From contig DLHG01000011.1 in the NCBI GenBank assembly GCA_002483105.1, positions 184,064-248,063 of the forward strand: 64,000 bases of DNA. Direction: 5' to 3'. Positions 1 to 8,931 of this stretch are shown here, in pieces. The notes beneath the pieces are model-generated. The model did not search any database, had not been told where the DNA came from, and saw only the letters and a program-made list of their open reading frames with translations. A program made the translations under genes and the position numbers. The stretch is from Bacteroidetes bacterium UBA7674. GTDB lineage: Bacteria > Bacteroidota > Bacteroidia > Chitinophagales > Chitinophagaceae. The first letter of the stretch is position 1. Each line of letters opens with the position of its first letter.

Positions 1-40
1 GTTTCCCGCTCTCAAAATGCTCTCGCTCTGTTTCCCGCTC
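1..40. repeat. short direct repeat at window edge
   Basis: The 11-mer gtttcccgctc occurs at 1-11 and again at 30-40, separated by a stretch that also repeats gctct. The T-rich run at 58-65 that follows could be the end of a terminator of a gene outside the window. Only two copies are visible, so nothing firm can be said. Confidence 0.3.
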
Positions 41-103
41 CCATATTAAGGGTGGCTTTTTTTTCGTAACTTGTAGGGTACATCTATCATTACAGGTACT
101 TAT

Positions 104-3100
104 ATGGGTATTTTCAACCGATCGGCTTCATTCCTCAGGATATTCACGACAATATTCTTCCTATCACTTCCCGTTATTTCCGGGGCACAAACAGGTGATT
201 ACGCTATTCCGCTTAAATATGGCACCCTGCATCCACAGCCCAATGTGAAAGCCTGGTTCACACAGGCCGCCTCAGCACGTCAGGATGGTGCGCCACGACA
301 GGTATTACTCCAGTTCACTTCTGTCCCCACTACAGAGCAGAGAAGTGCCTTAAAAGAGAAGGGCATCATATTGCAGGACTATGTAAGCGGCAATGCTTAC
401 TCTGCACTAATAACATCATTGGCTAATGAAGGAGTGACTAACCAGTTTCCGCTCCGCAGTATCATCAGTGTACAACCCGTGTGGAAGGCAGAGCCTTTCT
501 TATGGAAAAAGATAGATGCTGATCCGTCTGCTATTACTAATGTAATGGTTGCTTTTAATAAACAACTCAGCTTACAGGAAATAAGAACGTTCATTCTCAG
601 CTCCGGTGCCACTATCGTTAAAAGCGACATGGAGAAGCTGCACTGTTTCAGTATTAGTATTCCCGGTCGTCAGCTGAGGGACTTCGCATCATGGTACGGC
701 ATCCGGTATATAAGTCCTGCGGCTAATTATACGCCACTGGATGTAGAGGCCAATGGCTCTGACGGTACACCAAAACTAAATGCAGCCACGTCTGTAGGTG
801 GTTATGGTCTGAATGGGAATGGTATCGTGATAGGGGTGGGGGATAATTGCTCCGCCATCACGCACGTTGATATCAACGACCGTGTAATTGACTACAATCC
901 GTTGCCATACTTCGCACATGGCCTGCAAACAAGTGCTATGGCTGCCAGTGCAGGTATCGTTGACCCTAAATCGGCAGGGATAATACCAATGGCAACTGTT
1001 GTCAATCATTTCTACGATTATATTCTCGCCAACACAGGTGTCTATCACGACCTGCATGGTATGACCATCACCAATAACTCTTACGCCAACTATGTAGGCG
1101 ATACCAACTTCTCCGGCCTCTACGATGTGTACTCACAGGCAGTTGATGAACTGAGCCTCGACTATCCTGATGTCTCGCACATATTTGCGGCAGGTAACGA
1201 TGGCTATGTGCAAAGGCCTCCTTACGCTGTCGGTTACGGTAATATTACAGGTGGTTATCAACCGGCCAAGAATAATATTGTAGTGAGCAACAATAGCAAG
1301 CTCCATGTGAACAGGTTCAACTCTTCGCGCGGACCTGTAAACGATGGGCGTTTAAAACCGGAACTCTCTGCCATAGGTAATGAAGTGCTGGTCCCCGAAA
1401 ATATTGATGGCTACACTGTGATACAGGGTGGTACCAGTATGGCGTGTCCGCAGGCTGCGGGTGTTGCCGGTTTACTTACAGAACGCTATCGCCAGATAAA
1501 TGGTAATGTAAATCCGAGAGCCGACTTGATAAAAGCATTGATACTGAATGCAGCTAGTGACGGTGGCCGTCCCGGCCCTGATTTTTGTTATGGCTTTGGT
1601 TACCTCAACGCCAATCGCTCTCGTCGCATACTGGATAGTACCTGGTACAACATGAATTCTATCGGTAATGCAGGGCAACAAACATATACTGTTAATGTGC
1701 CGGCCAATACTGCGCAACTGAAAGTAATGCTTTGCTGGGCCGATAAGGCAGCCAGCCTGATGAGCACCAAGCAAATAGTAAACGACCTTGACCTGGAAGT
1801 GGATGAACCTTCTGCTGTCACACACTATCCTTTGGTGCTTGATCCTGCGCGTCCTAATGTATTGAACTTAGCAATAGAAGCTCGTGATAGCCTGAACAAC
1901 GCAGAACAGGTAACTATTAATAATCCACCTGGAGGTACTTATACTATCAAGGTAAAAGGATTCAATGTTCCTGTTCCTAACCAGGACTATACGGTTGCTT
2001 ACGACTTCGTAGAAACGGGCATCAGGTTCAAGAGCCCGGTGAATGGTTCTGCTGTAGCTACAGGCGATTCACTTTGTATCTATTGGGAAGCTGCGGGTAA
2101 CACCAATCCTTTTACGATAGAATATTCCACAAATGATGGCGCTAGCTGGAACATGCTCAGTAACAATATTTCCGATACACAGAGATACTACATATGGTAT
2201 GTACCCAACATCAGCTCTGAGCAATGCAGGTTACGTCTTACCCGTAATACTACGGCTGAAATAACCGTTTCTGATTCATTCGTGGTAGCGCCTCAGCCTG
2301 TAGTCGTGTTAGACTCAGCCGCTATGTGCCCCGGCTATATAAAAGCCAACTGGTCGCCTGTGCCCGGTGCAACCGGCTATATAGTAATGCGCAAGATAGG
2401 GCCGTTCATGGAGCCTGTGGCAACGATCATTGATACTACCTACACTTTCAGTGGCCTGTCTTTAGATAGTAACTATTATGTAGCAGTGCAACCGCTCATT
2501 AATGGTAAGGCCGGCTATAGAAGCCGTGCGCTAAAAGTGAAACCCAATTCAGGCAATTGCGCAGGCAGCATTTCCAATGGCGACCTGATGGTGGAAAAAA
2601 TACTCAGTCCTGCCAGTGGCAGGCAATTAACGAGTACACAGCTCGGCAACAATGAAACAATGAAGGTGCGTATCCGCAACCTGGATAACTTGCCTATCAG
2701 TTCATACACTATTCATTATGCGGTGAACGGTGTATGGGCTACACAAGCGGGTAGTAATATAGGTGCAAACACTGCGATCGATGTGAATATACCTGGCATC
2801 AATCTGTCTGCAGCCGGCTCTTATACATTGCAGGCTGCCATAGAGAATAATTCTTCTACGGACAATGTACCTCAGAATGATTCTGCACGTAAAGTTGTCC
2901 GTAATTTGACCAATGCTGTTGTCAGCCTCGCCACTCCGATCACTGAAGGGTTTGAATCCTTCGGTATTATTAAGGCAAAGTTTGACACTATGGGCCTCTC
3001 TCCCGACCAGCGTTGGGACTATGCCAATACATCACAAGACACGGGCCGTTTGCGCAGCTATGTCAATGATAGCTTCCTGGTAACAGGCAACAGGTCTATG

Positions 3101-4636
3101 ACGATGGATATGTCTATCAATTCTTCTGCAGGTGGTGCGCAGAACTACTTAACGTCCACTTATAATTTCAGTACACTCGACACAAATACTGAAGTAAGGC
3201 TTGACTTTGATTACATATTACATGGCAAGGCTAAGTTCTACGATGGCAACTATTTATGGGTAAGAGGTAATGATGCAGCTAACTGGATAGCTATTTACCA
3301 TTACGATACTGCAGCTGTAGCAGGGCAGGTAGTGAATGTCGGTTCTTTATCGATCTCAAATGCACTACGGATTAACGGACAAAATTTCAGCAGCAGCTTC
3401 CAGGTACGCTTCGGGCAGAACGATACATCATTGGTAGGAGCCCGCGACTTTGGTAATGGTACTACTTTCGATAACCTGAAGCTATACACCTTGCAAAACG
3501 ATATGCAGCTACTCAGCCTGCTATCACCTGTGAAAGCAAGCTGCGGACAATTGCAAAATATTCCTGTCACTATCCGTGTATATAATAGTGTGTCAACGGC
3601 ACAGAGTAATGTTTCTGTATCTTACCAGGTAGATAACGGTCCGGTTGTAACTGAAACAATTAGTAATGTAGCAGCATACGATACCGTTGATCACACATTT
3701 AGCCAGCAGATCAATTCACTATCATTTGGTGCACATACATTAAGCGTATGGCTCTCTGCTCCCGGTGATGATTTCCTCGGTAATGATAGCCTGAAGAATA
3801 TTAAACTTAACAGCCAACCAACTATTTCTCAGTTTCCGTTCCTGGAAAACTTTGAATCCGGTGATGGTTACTGGTATCAGGAAGGAGTGAACAGCAGTTG
3901 GGAATACGGTACTCCGTCAACCCAATTCATCGATAGTGCAGCCAGTGGTACAAAAGCATGGGTGACCAACCTTGATGGGATGTATAACCAACAGGAATTA
4001 TCATACCTGTACACTACCTGCTTTGATATCTCCTCGCTTGATAGCCCTATGTTGAGCTTTAAGCTAATAACAGACATAGAGAATTGCGGCGCTGCATTAT
4101 GTGATGCTGCTTACATGGAATATACCTACGACAATCAAACTTGGACAAAACTCGGCGCCAACGGACAGGGGACTAATTGGTACAATGACGGCGTTTTCCA
4201 GGTATGGAACAACCAGGATACCAATTGGAATGAGGCAACGTTACCATTACCTGTCAGCACGCAACCCATACGTTTCCGCTATGTATTCTCCAGCGATCCG
4301 GGATTGCAAAGGGAAGGTGTCGGTATAGATGATTTCCGTATCTACCAATTATCTGATACTGTTGTTAGCGAAGAGCCTTTTGATGGAATCAAACTTGGCC
4401 CTAACCCATCTGATGTGGGCTATGTAGATATAGGCTGGTGCGCGCAGGCTATTGGCGACAAGATGCAGGTAGCCATCAGCGATGTAGCGGGTAGGATAGT
4501 GTTCCGTGCCGACTATACCGCAACTGCTATCGTCAACAAGACAAGGGTAGAAACCGGCAGGTTCATGACGGGTGTCTATGTCGTGAAATTGATCTTCAAT
4601 GGTAAGATGTATATAAGGAAAGTGCTTTTCCATTAA
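104..4636 (+). CDS. secreted S8 (subtilisin-like) serine protease with T9SS sorting domain
   Basis: Large extracellular protease, 1510 residues. A signal peptide covers about residues 1-28. The subtilase domain carries the triad: Asp247 in GVGD, His272 in AHG, and Ser445 in GGTSMACPQAAG, the classic GTSMA serine box. After about residue 650 there are Ig/fibronectin-like beta segments and two jelly-roll-like stretches (near 950-1130 and 1270-1410). The last 85 residues (from LGPNPSD) are a type A sorting domain of the kind recognised by the type IX secretion system, ending in a basic tip. The Asp region lacks the usual DTG, so activity is likely but not certain. The gene stands alone, and is followed by a structured repeat. 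Family assignment is firm; substrate is unknown. Confidence 0.93.
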   Translation: MGIFNRSASFLRIFTTIFFLSLPVISGAQTGDYAIPLKYGTLHPQPNVKAWFTQAASARQDGAPRQVLLQFTSVPTTEQRSALKEKGIILQDYVSGNAYSALITSLANEGVTNQFPLRSIISVQPVWKAEPFLWKKIDADPSAITNVMVAFNKQLSLQEIRTFILSSGATIVKSDMEKLHCFSISIPGRQLRDFASWYGIRYISPAANYTPLDVEANGSDGTPKLNAATSVGGYGLNGNGIVIGVGDNCSAITHVDINDRVIDYNPLPYFAHGLQTSAMAASAGIVDPKSAGIIPMATVVNHFYDYILANTGVYHDLHGMTITNNSYANYVGDTNFSGLYDVYSQAVDELSLDYPDVSHIFAAGNDGYVQRPPYAVGYGNITGGYQPAKNNIVVSNNSKLHVNRFNSSRGPVNDGRLKPELSAIGNEVLVPENIDGYTVIQGGTSMACPQAAGVAGLLTERYRQINGNVNPRADLIKALILNAASDGGRPGPDFCYGFGYLNANRSRRILDSTWYNMNSIGNAGQQTYTVNVPANTAQLKVMLCWADKAASLMSTKQIVNDLDLEVDEPSAVTHYPLVLDPARPNVLNLAIEARDSLNNAEQVTINNPPGGTYTIKVKGFNVPVPNQDYTVAYDFVETGIRFKSPVNGSAVATGDSLCIYWEAAGNTNPFTIEYSTNDGASWNMLSNNISDTQRYYIWYVPNISSEQCRLRLTRNTTAEITVSDSFVVAPQPVVVLDSAAMCPGYIKANWSPVPGATGYIVMRKIGPFMEPVATIIDTTYTFSGLSLDSNYYVAVQPLINGKAGYRSRALKVKPNSGNCAGSISNGDLMVEKILSPASGRQLTSTQLGNNETMKVRIRNLDNLPISSYTIHYAVNGVWATQAGSNIGANTAIDVNIPGINLSAAGSYTLQAAIENNSSTDNVPQNDSARKVVRNLTNAVVSLATPITEGFESFGIIKAKFDTMGLSPDQRWDYANTSQDTGRLRSYVNDSFLVTGNRSMTMDMSINSSAGGAQNYLTSTYNFSTLDTNTEVRLDFDYILHGKAKFYDGNYLWVRGNDAANWIAIYHYDTAAVAGQVVNVGSLSISNALRINGQNFSSSFQVRFGQNDTSLVGARDFGNGTTFDNLKLYTLQNDMQLLSLLSPVKASCGQLQNIPVTIRVYNSVSTAQSNVSVSYQVDNGPVVTETISNVAAYDTVDHTFSQQINSLSFGAHTLSVWLSAPGDDFLGNDSLKNIKLNSQPTISQFPFLENFESGDGYWYQEGVNSSWEYGTPSTQFIDSAASGTKAWVTNLDGMYNQQELSYLYTTCFDISSLDSPMLSFKLITDIENCGAALCDAAYMEYTYDNQTWTKLGANGQGTNWYNDGVFQVWNNQDTNWNEATLPLPVSTQPIRFRYVFSSDPGLQREGVGIDDFRIYQLSDTVVSEEPFDGIKLGPNPSDVGYVDIGWCAQAIGDKMQVAISDVAGRIVFRADYTATAIVNKTRVETGRFMTGVYVVKLIFNGKMYIRKVLFH

Positions 4637-4641
4637 AATGT

Positions 4642-4692
4642 AACTGGTCGAGGTATTTACCTGGACCCACGATAGAGCAAGCATTTGCTTGC
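4642..4692. repeat. double-hairpin dispersed repeat, copy 1
   Basis: Two adjacent stem-loops with TT loops. The first has arms ggtcgaggta and tacctggacc; the second has arms gcaagca and tgcttgc. A second copy lies at 25822-25872 with about 84 percent matching bases by eye, and the differences in the first stem mostly keep pairing. Confidence 0.6.
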
Positions 4693-4730
4693 AACAAAAA
4701 ATATTTTAAACATAATTTGGAAATATTTCG

Positions 4731-4759
4731 GCCTATACCTAATTTTATTAGGTATAGGC
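4731..4759. promoter_or_regulatory. perfect 12-bp inverted repeat, likely PadR operator
   Basis: Arms gcctatacctaa (4731-4742) and ttaggtataggc (4748-4759) are exact reverse complements around tttta. It ends 7 bases before the chosen start of the PadR-family gene. PadR regulators usually bind such palindromes and repress their own operon, so an autoregulatory operator is the simplest reading. No T-run follows as in a terminator. Confidence 0.6.
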
Positions 4760-4766
4760 ATTTTCT

Positions 4767-5105
4767 TTGGACAACACGCAATTTATAAAAGGCAGCCTCA
4801 CGGCAATTGTCCTGAAGTTATTGGAAGATAACGGCAGGATGTATGGTTATGAAATGACCAAAGCAGTAAAGGAGATGAGTGGCGACAAGGTGAATATCAC
4901 CGAGGCAGCATTGTACCCCGCACTGCACAAATTGGTTGAAGAAGACCTGCTGGAAACTACCACAGAGCAGGTGGCCGGCAGGATGCGCAAATACTATTCG
5001 CTTACAAAGAAGGGCAAGAAGGAATCAGTAATACAAATAAACTCAATGCTGGAGGCCCTATCCTCAGTACAATTACTCCTCAATAAAAAACTGAGCAATG
5101 GATAG
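4767..5105 (+). CDS. PadR family transcriptional regulator
   Basis: Winged-helix regulator of 112 residues, the usual length for a short PadR protein. The N-terminus FIKGSLTAIVLKLL followed by MYGYEM matches the family's first helix and YGYE motif, and EAALYPALHKL is the recognition-helix region. The start taken is TTG at 4767: the first ATG (4839) would cut off helix 1. The palindrome just upstream is a probable autoregulatory site. The stop codon overlaps the start of the next gene (ATGGATAG), so the two are translated as a pair, as is typical for PadR plus a membrane protein. The effector is unknown. Confidence 0.85.
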   Translation: MDNTQFIKGSLTAIVLKLLEDNGRMYGYEMTKAVKEMSGDKVNITEAALYPALHKLVEEDLLETTTEQVAGRMRKYYSLTKKGKKESVIQINSMLEALSSVQLLLNKKLSNG

Positions 5106-5811
5106 TAAAGTATTATCACAGGAACAGTTAAAAGAACTCGTAAGGTTCATTCATTCAAGGGGATTCCGTGAACCTGCCGTGGTGCTTGAGATACTCGATC
5201 ACTTTGCCTGCAAAGTAGAGGAGCTGTTAGCAGCCAAACCTGATATGCAGTTTTACCAGGCTATGGTTGATGCGCACATGAGTTTTGGCGTGCGCGGATT
5301 CTATCCGCTTTCGGAATCCTTTTATCAGCAGGCTAAAATGAAGTATAACAAGCTGTTTTGGAAGAATTTCAAAAGTTTGCTGGCCAAGCCGATTACTTTC
5401 ATCGCTTTGCCAATTATTGGCAATACTATTTATGGCCTGTACATGCTTGCTTCATCACGCCTTAATTTCAGAATATGGGACACCTGGAATATAGTGGATG
5501 TTACTTTTCTCATTTTGCTGATAATCTGTCCGCTGCTCGACCTATTGGTGATGTACAACTTACCCAAGGAAGATAGAAGGCATCCTTTCGTTACATCATC
5601 ATTAATGAATGGTAGTGTTTCGGGATTATCGCTCTATCTGATCATACCCAATATATTTCGGGATCATAATGAAGAATACGGCTGGGTCGTTGGAATTATA
5701 CTAGCGGCCTATATAGTTTATATCATACCACGGCATATAGCAGTTAGAAAGACAATAGCAAAAGCCAAAGACGACCTCGAAGCGGTCAAAAGAATGGCGA
5801 TAGACGTATAA
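5098..5811 (+). CDS. hypothetical membrane protein of a PadR operon
   Basis: A 237-residue protein with a soluble N-terminal part (about 1-95, including a helical EILDHFACKVEELL segment) and four hydrophobic segments near residues 100-120, 127-150, 175-190 and 197-215. It starts inside the stop region of the PadR gene, overlapping by 8 bases, and ends in a bidirectional terminator. Small membrane proteins of this layout are often encoded with PadR regulators and are their likely regulated target, perhaps in envelope stress. I do not recognise a named family. Confidence 0.75.
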   Translation: MDSKVLSQEQLKELVRFIHSRGFREPAVVLEILDHFACKVEELLAAKPDMQFYQAMVDAHMSFGVRGFYPLSESFYQQAKMKYNKLFWKNFKSLLAKPITFIALPIIGNTIYGLYMLASSRLNFRIWDTWNIVDVTFLILLIICPLLDLLVMYNLPKEDRRHPFVTSSLMNGSVSGLSLYLIIPNIFRDHNEEYGWVVGIILAAYIVYIIPRHIAVRKTIAKAKDDLEAVKRMAIDV

Positions 5812-5848
5812 AAGACCGTCCCTACCATTGGTGGGGACGGTCTTTTAT
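5808..5848. terminator. bidirectional terminator
   Basis: A perfect 15-bp stem, arms 5808-5822 and 5834-5848, with A-run and T-run outer ends. It sits between the convergent PadR operon and trxB and overlaps the stop codon of the former. Confidence 0.85.
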
Positions 5849-5882
5849 ATCAATTATCTATCGAGCATCCAGCATCGGGTAT

Positions 5883-6848
5883 CTACGAAGCAACATGTGC
5901 ACTCGCAGCTTCATGCTCCAGCGCACCAAGGTAACGCTCTGCATCCAATGCGGCCATACAACCGCTGCCTGCTGCTGTTACAGCCTGGCGGTATATCTTA
6001 TCCTGTACGTCACCACTTGCGTAAACGCCTTCTATATTCGTTTTAGATGTGCCGGGTTGTGTTATCAGGTAACCTTGCTCATCCATATCCAACCAGCCTT
6101 TGAAGAGACTAGAGTTAGGTTCGTGTCCGATAGCTACGAAGAACGCTTTTATCGGGATAGTGGTCAGTTCGTTTGTCTGCGTGTTTTTAATGCGCACAGC
6201 TTCTACTTTCTTATCACCTATTACTTCGTCTGTCTCTGTATGCCAGTATACTTTTATGTTCGCTGTTTTCAATACGCGCTCCTGCATTACTTTACTCGCA
6301 CGCATTTCTCCTTTACGGATGAACATGTGTACATTACTGCAAAGCTTAGAGAGATACAGCGCCTCTTCACAAGCGGTATCACCTGCACCTACTATCGCTA
6401 CTTCCTGGTCGCGGAAGAAGAAACCATCACACACTGCACATGCCGAAACACCATGGCCGTTCAGGCGTTGTTCTGAAGGGATGTTCAGCCATTTGGCAGA
6501 TGCACCTGTGGAGATGATCACAGCATCGGCTTCTATCCATTTTTCATCGTCTATCTGTACTTTGAACGGGCGGTTGCTAAAGTCAACCTTGGTAGCCATA
6601 CCCCAACGGATATCTGCGCCCATACGTTGTGCCTGTTGTTCAAATTCCACCATCATTTCCGGTCCCATGATACCATTAGGATAGCCGGGATAATTCTCCA
6701 CATCAGTAGTAATGGTCAATTGTCCGCCTGGTTGCAGACCTTGATATAAAACCGGTTTTAGATTCGCGCGTGCTGCATATATAGCTGCGGTATATCCCGC
6801 TGGTCCTGAGCCTATTATCAGGCAATGTACTTTTTCCGTGTCCGACAT
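5883..6848 (-). CDS. trxB: thioredoxin-disulfide reductase
   Basis: FAD/NADPH enzyme that reduces thioredoxin in the cytoplasm, 321 residues, full length. The FAD-binding motif GSGPAGYTAAIYAARA is at residues 12-27. The redox pair is C137-A-V-C140 in SACAVCDGFFF, the NADPH motif GAGDTACEEALYL follows, and the C-terminal FAD motif is GVYASGDVQDKIYRQ. Start ATG at 6848. It is a single gene, convergent with the PadR operon across a shared terminator. No anomalies seen. It would feed the several thioredoxin-fold proteins of the window. Confidence 0.97.
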   Translation of the reverse strand: MSDTEKVHCLIIGSGPAGYTAAIYAARANLKPVLYQGLQPGGQLTITTDVENYPGYPNGIMGPEMMVEFEQQAQRMGADIRWGMATKVDFSNRPFKVQIDDEKWIEADAVIISTGASAKWLNIPSEQRLNGHGVSACAVCDGFFFRDQEVAIVGAGDTACEEALYLSKLCSNVHMFIRKGEMRASKVMQERVLKTANIKVYWHTETDEVIGDKKVEAVRIKNTQTNELTTIPIKAFFVAIGHEPNSSLFKGWLDMDEQGYLITQPGTSKTNIEGVYASGDVQDKIYRQAVTAAGSGCMAALDAERYLGALEHEAASAHVAS

Positions 6849-6970
6849 TAATTCAATATTAGCTTACAAAAATGCGAAATCCTGAAGACTATCAGGCTAT
6901 TATTTATCTACATCACTATTCACAATTAATATGTAGTGAATAATTATATTTTATGGCTCTTGAAATGAGA

Positions 6971-7000
6971 ACTGCCAACTACTGCCAACTACTGCCAACT
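6971..7000. repeat. tandem repeat, 3 x 10 bp
   Basis: Three exact copies of actgccaact in a row, just past the 3' end of the DUF4249 gene. A looser relative (gctaactg / actgccaattgc) lies at 33061-33090 before a glycosyltransferase gene. Confidence 0.8.
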
Positions 7001-7006
7001 AGGATA

Positions 7007-7936
7007 CTAGCGGTACTCCTGTATCTTGATATACGCCGAGCCATACCCGGCCCATATGCCCAATGCGCCGTTGGAGAAGTTGGTAGGCAGGTTAGTAGGC
7101 GAGGCAAACGGATTGCCAATTACATTAATGGCAAATTGATAAGTTTTCCAGAACTCATATACATTCCGGTCAATAGCGCTCCATTTCAGGGTAATTGAGT
7201 CACCTCTTCTCGGATATGCCTCCGCGGCTGAATCGGGTAAGGAAGGAGGGTATCCAAAGCCTATCTGTATATTCGGCAGGTATTCACCATTACTTCCCAG
7301 TTCTTCCGCTGACGCTATATCCACAGGATAATAAGGCTCATCGTTCTTGCTGGTATAATAGCGGAAGTAATTACCTGTAGTGTCGGGATCTTTTACATTA
7401 ATGAAAAGAGAGACCGCATCTTCAGGAGTGGTAGAGAACGTCCTTGGGTCGTTCAACGGGCCACCATAAAAGCTATCAACAGGCACCAACGATGGTATCT
7501 TAGTTGTTGCCTCGTAGGTTTTACCCTCGTAGGTAACAGATAGTTTGTATGATTTATTGAACTCACCGAGAAAAGCATTGCCCAGGGTTGCAGTATCTAT
7601 TGTGTACACCGAAAATTTCACCCCGCTGCTATCCAGTATATATTCCTTCAGTGTATCTGTTTGCGTTCCATCTGAAATAATTACGATCGCATCATGTACG
7701 AAGTTCCCTTCTAGTGTACTGAGGTCCACTTTGGAAAAGAAACCAAACGACTTGGTGATAACAACAAATGGAGGTCTGTCATTTTCTATTTCTCCTTCTA
7801 TCACAAGGCTGGTGTTGCCTGTTCCAAGGTCAAGTTTCACTACTTTCTCGCAGGAGATGAAGAAACTGGCTAGAAATAGAAAAACAGCAATACCAACATA
7901 TCGGGAGGCACTGCTGTTTGCTAATTTTATGGTCAT
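7007..7936 (-). CDS. DUF4249 family lipoprotein
   Basis: Lipoprotein of 309 residues: a hydrophobic leader ends in the lipobox FFIS-C29, so it should be anchored in the outer membrane. The mature start CEKVVKLDL and LVIEGEIENDRPPFVVITKS match the DUF4249 family common in Bacteroidota. Such genes usually stand next to a TonB-dependent receptor, which is missing here, so the partner is elsewhere or lost. A -7 promoter box is 30 bases upstream. Function is unknown; a role at the cell surface is inference. Confidence 0.85.
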   Translation of the reverse strand: MTIKLANSSASRYVGIAVFLFLASFFISCEKVVKLDLGTGNTSLVIEGEIENDRPPFVVITKSFGFFSKVDLSTLEGNFVHDAIVIISDGTQTDTLKEYILDSSGVKFSVYTIDTATLGNAFLGEFNKSYKLSVTYEGKTYEATTKIPSLVPVDSFYGGPLNDPRTFSTTPEDAVSLFINVKDPDTTGNYFRYYTSKNDEPYYPVDIASAEELGSNGEYLPNIQIGFGYPPSLPDSAAEAYPRRGDSITLKWSAIDRNVYEFWKTYQFAINVIGNPFASPTNLPTNFSNGALGIWAGYGSAYIKIQEYR

Positions 7937-7965
7937 AAAGCCGGGGCTGTAAAAAGTCTATTGAT

Positions 7966-7973
7966 CAAAGGTA
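7966..7973 (-). promoter_or_regulatory. -7 promoter box (TACCTTTG)
   Basis: On the minus strand this reads TACCTTTG, a full match to the Bacteroidota sigma-A -7 consensus TAnnTTTG, 30 bases before the DUF4249 start. No clear -33 TTG was found. Confidence 0.55.
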
Positions 7974-7986
7974 CGGAAATCTGTTA

Positions 7987-8763
7987 TTAATAGCTTCCTA
8001 CCGCATATTTACCATCCGGAGTGTATATCACAGGGAACACTTTGTGGTATTTCTCAAAGTAATCATATCCTGCTTTCAGGTTCACCCAGAATTCCTGTTT
8101 CATTTGTTCCTTAGAGTATTCCCTTCCCAGGAAGTTCAGGCCTTGTTCATCAAAGCGGGTAGGGAAGATGTGCACGGGGATATATGTTTCGCCGTTTACT
8201 TTCGCGTTCATGCAAAGCACATATAGTTCTTGTATCACGTCATCGGTCATTGGCATACAACCGACAGTTACACAGCCGCCGTGTATATATATATCGCCAC
8301 CCGGCTTTTGCCGGTTGCTTAGCACCTGGTCAGAATAGTTCGGATAGTTGATGAGCATAGACAGGTAATAGTCGCTGCGAGGGTTAAAGTCTTCTATAAA
8401 GTAGAAACCTTCCGGCACTTGCCTGTCTCCCTCATAGCGCTTAGGGCCTAATATGCCCGAGAGTGCGCAAATGCGGTAGAGTTTGATCAGTTTGTATTCG
8501 CTATCCGGGTCGTTCCTGCCCCATACTTCCATTTCGTTCTGAGACTTGAAGGAGCGTATGTAAATGTCTTTAGGAGGATAAGCTATGCCTTTACTTTCAA
8601 ACGTCTGGCGGAGGCCATCATTATACTTGGCCCAGGCTTGAGATACACGGGTAAAAGAGAACTGGAAATTTTTGAAAGTCAGGTCTTCCTGCGCAAAAGT
8701 GGTCAGAGAACCTGCACATAAAACCAACGCCACGATAAAGCTGCGAAACATCATTTTCACCAT
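7987..8763 (-). CDS. L,D-transpeptidase (YkuD family, YafK-like)
   Basis: Periplasmic cell-wall enzyme of 258 residues that would form or remodel peptidoglycan cross-links. A signal peptide ends near residue 24 (TTFAQ). The catalytic signature is IHGGCVTVGCMPM with the active Cys169 and the preceding His in IHGG. The flanking sequence (FYFIEDFNPRSDYYLSM) is that of the YafK/ErfK-like murein L,D-transpeptidase branch. Start ATG at 8763; MM at residues 4-5 is an alternative. It is on the same strand as hppD but separated by a terminator, so it is likely a single gene. Confidence 0.9.
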   Translation of the reverse strand: MVKMMFRSFIVALVLCAGSLTTFAQEDLTFKNFQFSFTRVSQAWAKYNDGLRQTFESKGIAYPPKDIYIRSFKSQNEMEVWGRNDPDSEYKLIKLYRICALSGILGPKRYEGDRQVPEGFYFIEDFNPRSDYYLSMLINYPNYSDQVLSNRQKPGGDIYIHGGCVTVGCMPMTDDVIQELYVLCMNAKVNGETYIPVHIFPTRFDEQGLNFLGREYSKEQMKQEFWVNLKAGYDYFEKYHKVFPVIYTPDGKYAVGSY

Positions 8764-8867
8764 AAACCTTCTATAATGGGACAGAAAGAAATTGTCCTGT
8801 TTTGTAAAATGTAAGTTGTATTCACAAATATATGGGGTTTATGGCTAATTTCTATCGAAAAAACGTT

Positions 8868-8902
8868 AAAAAAGCCCCCCAAATTGTGCTTGGAGGGCTT
8901 TT
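8868..8902 (-). terminator. terminator of hppD
   Basis: Arms aaaaaagcccccc and ggagggctttttta form a stem with one mismatch, loop about 10 bases, 30 bases past the hppD stop codon on the minus strand. Confidence 0.75.
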
Positions 8903-8931
8903 TACAATTATATGATATATAAGCGCTTATC

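Noticed and set aside
1..40. Possible end of a CRISPR array
   Set aside because: Only two 11-base copies, no regular spacer, and no cas genes in the window.
5895..6684. Long plus-strand frames of about 194 residues across trxB
   Set aside because: Antisense shadows of the well-supported trxB gene.
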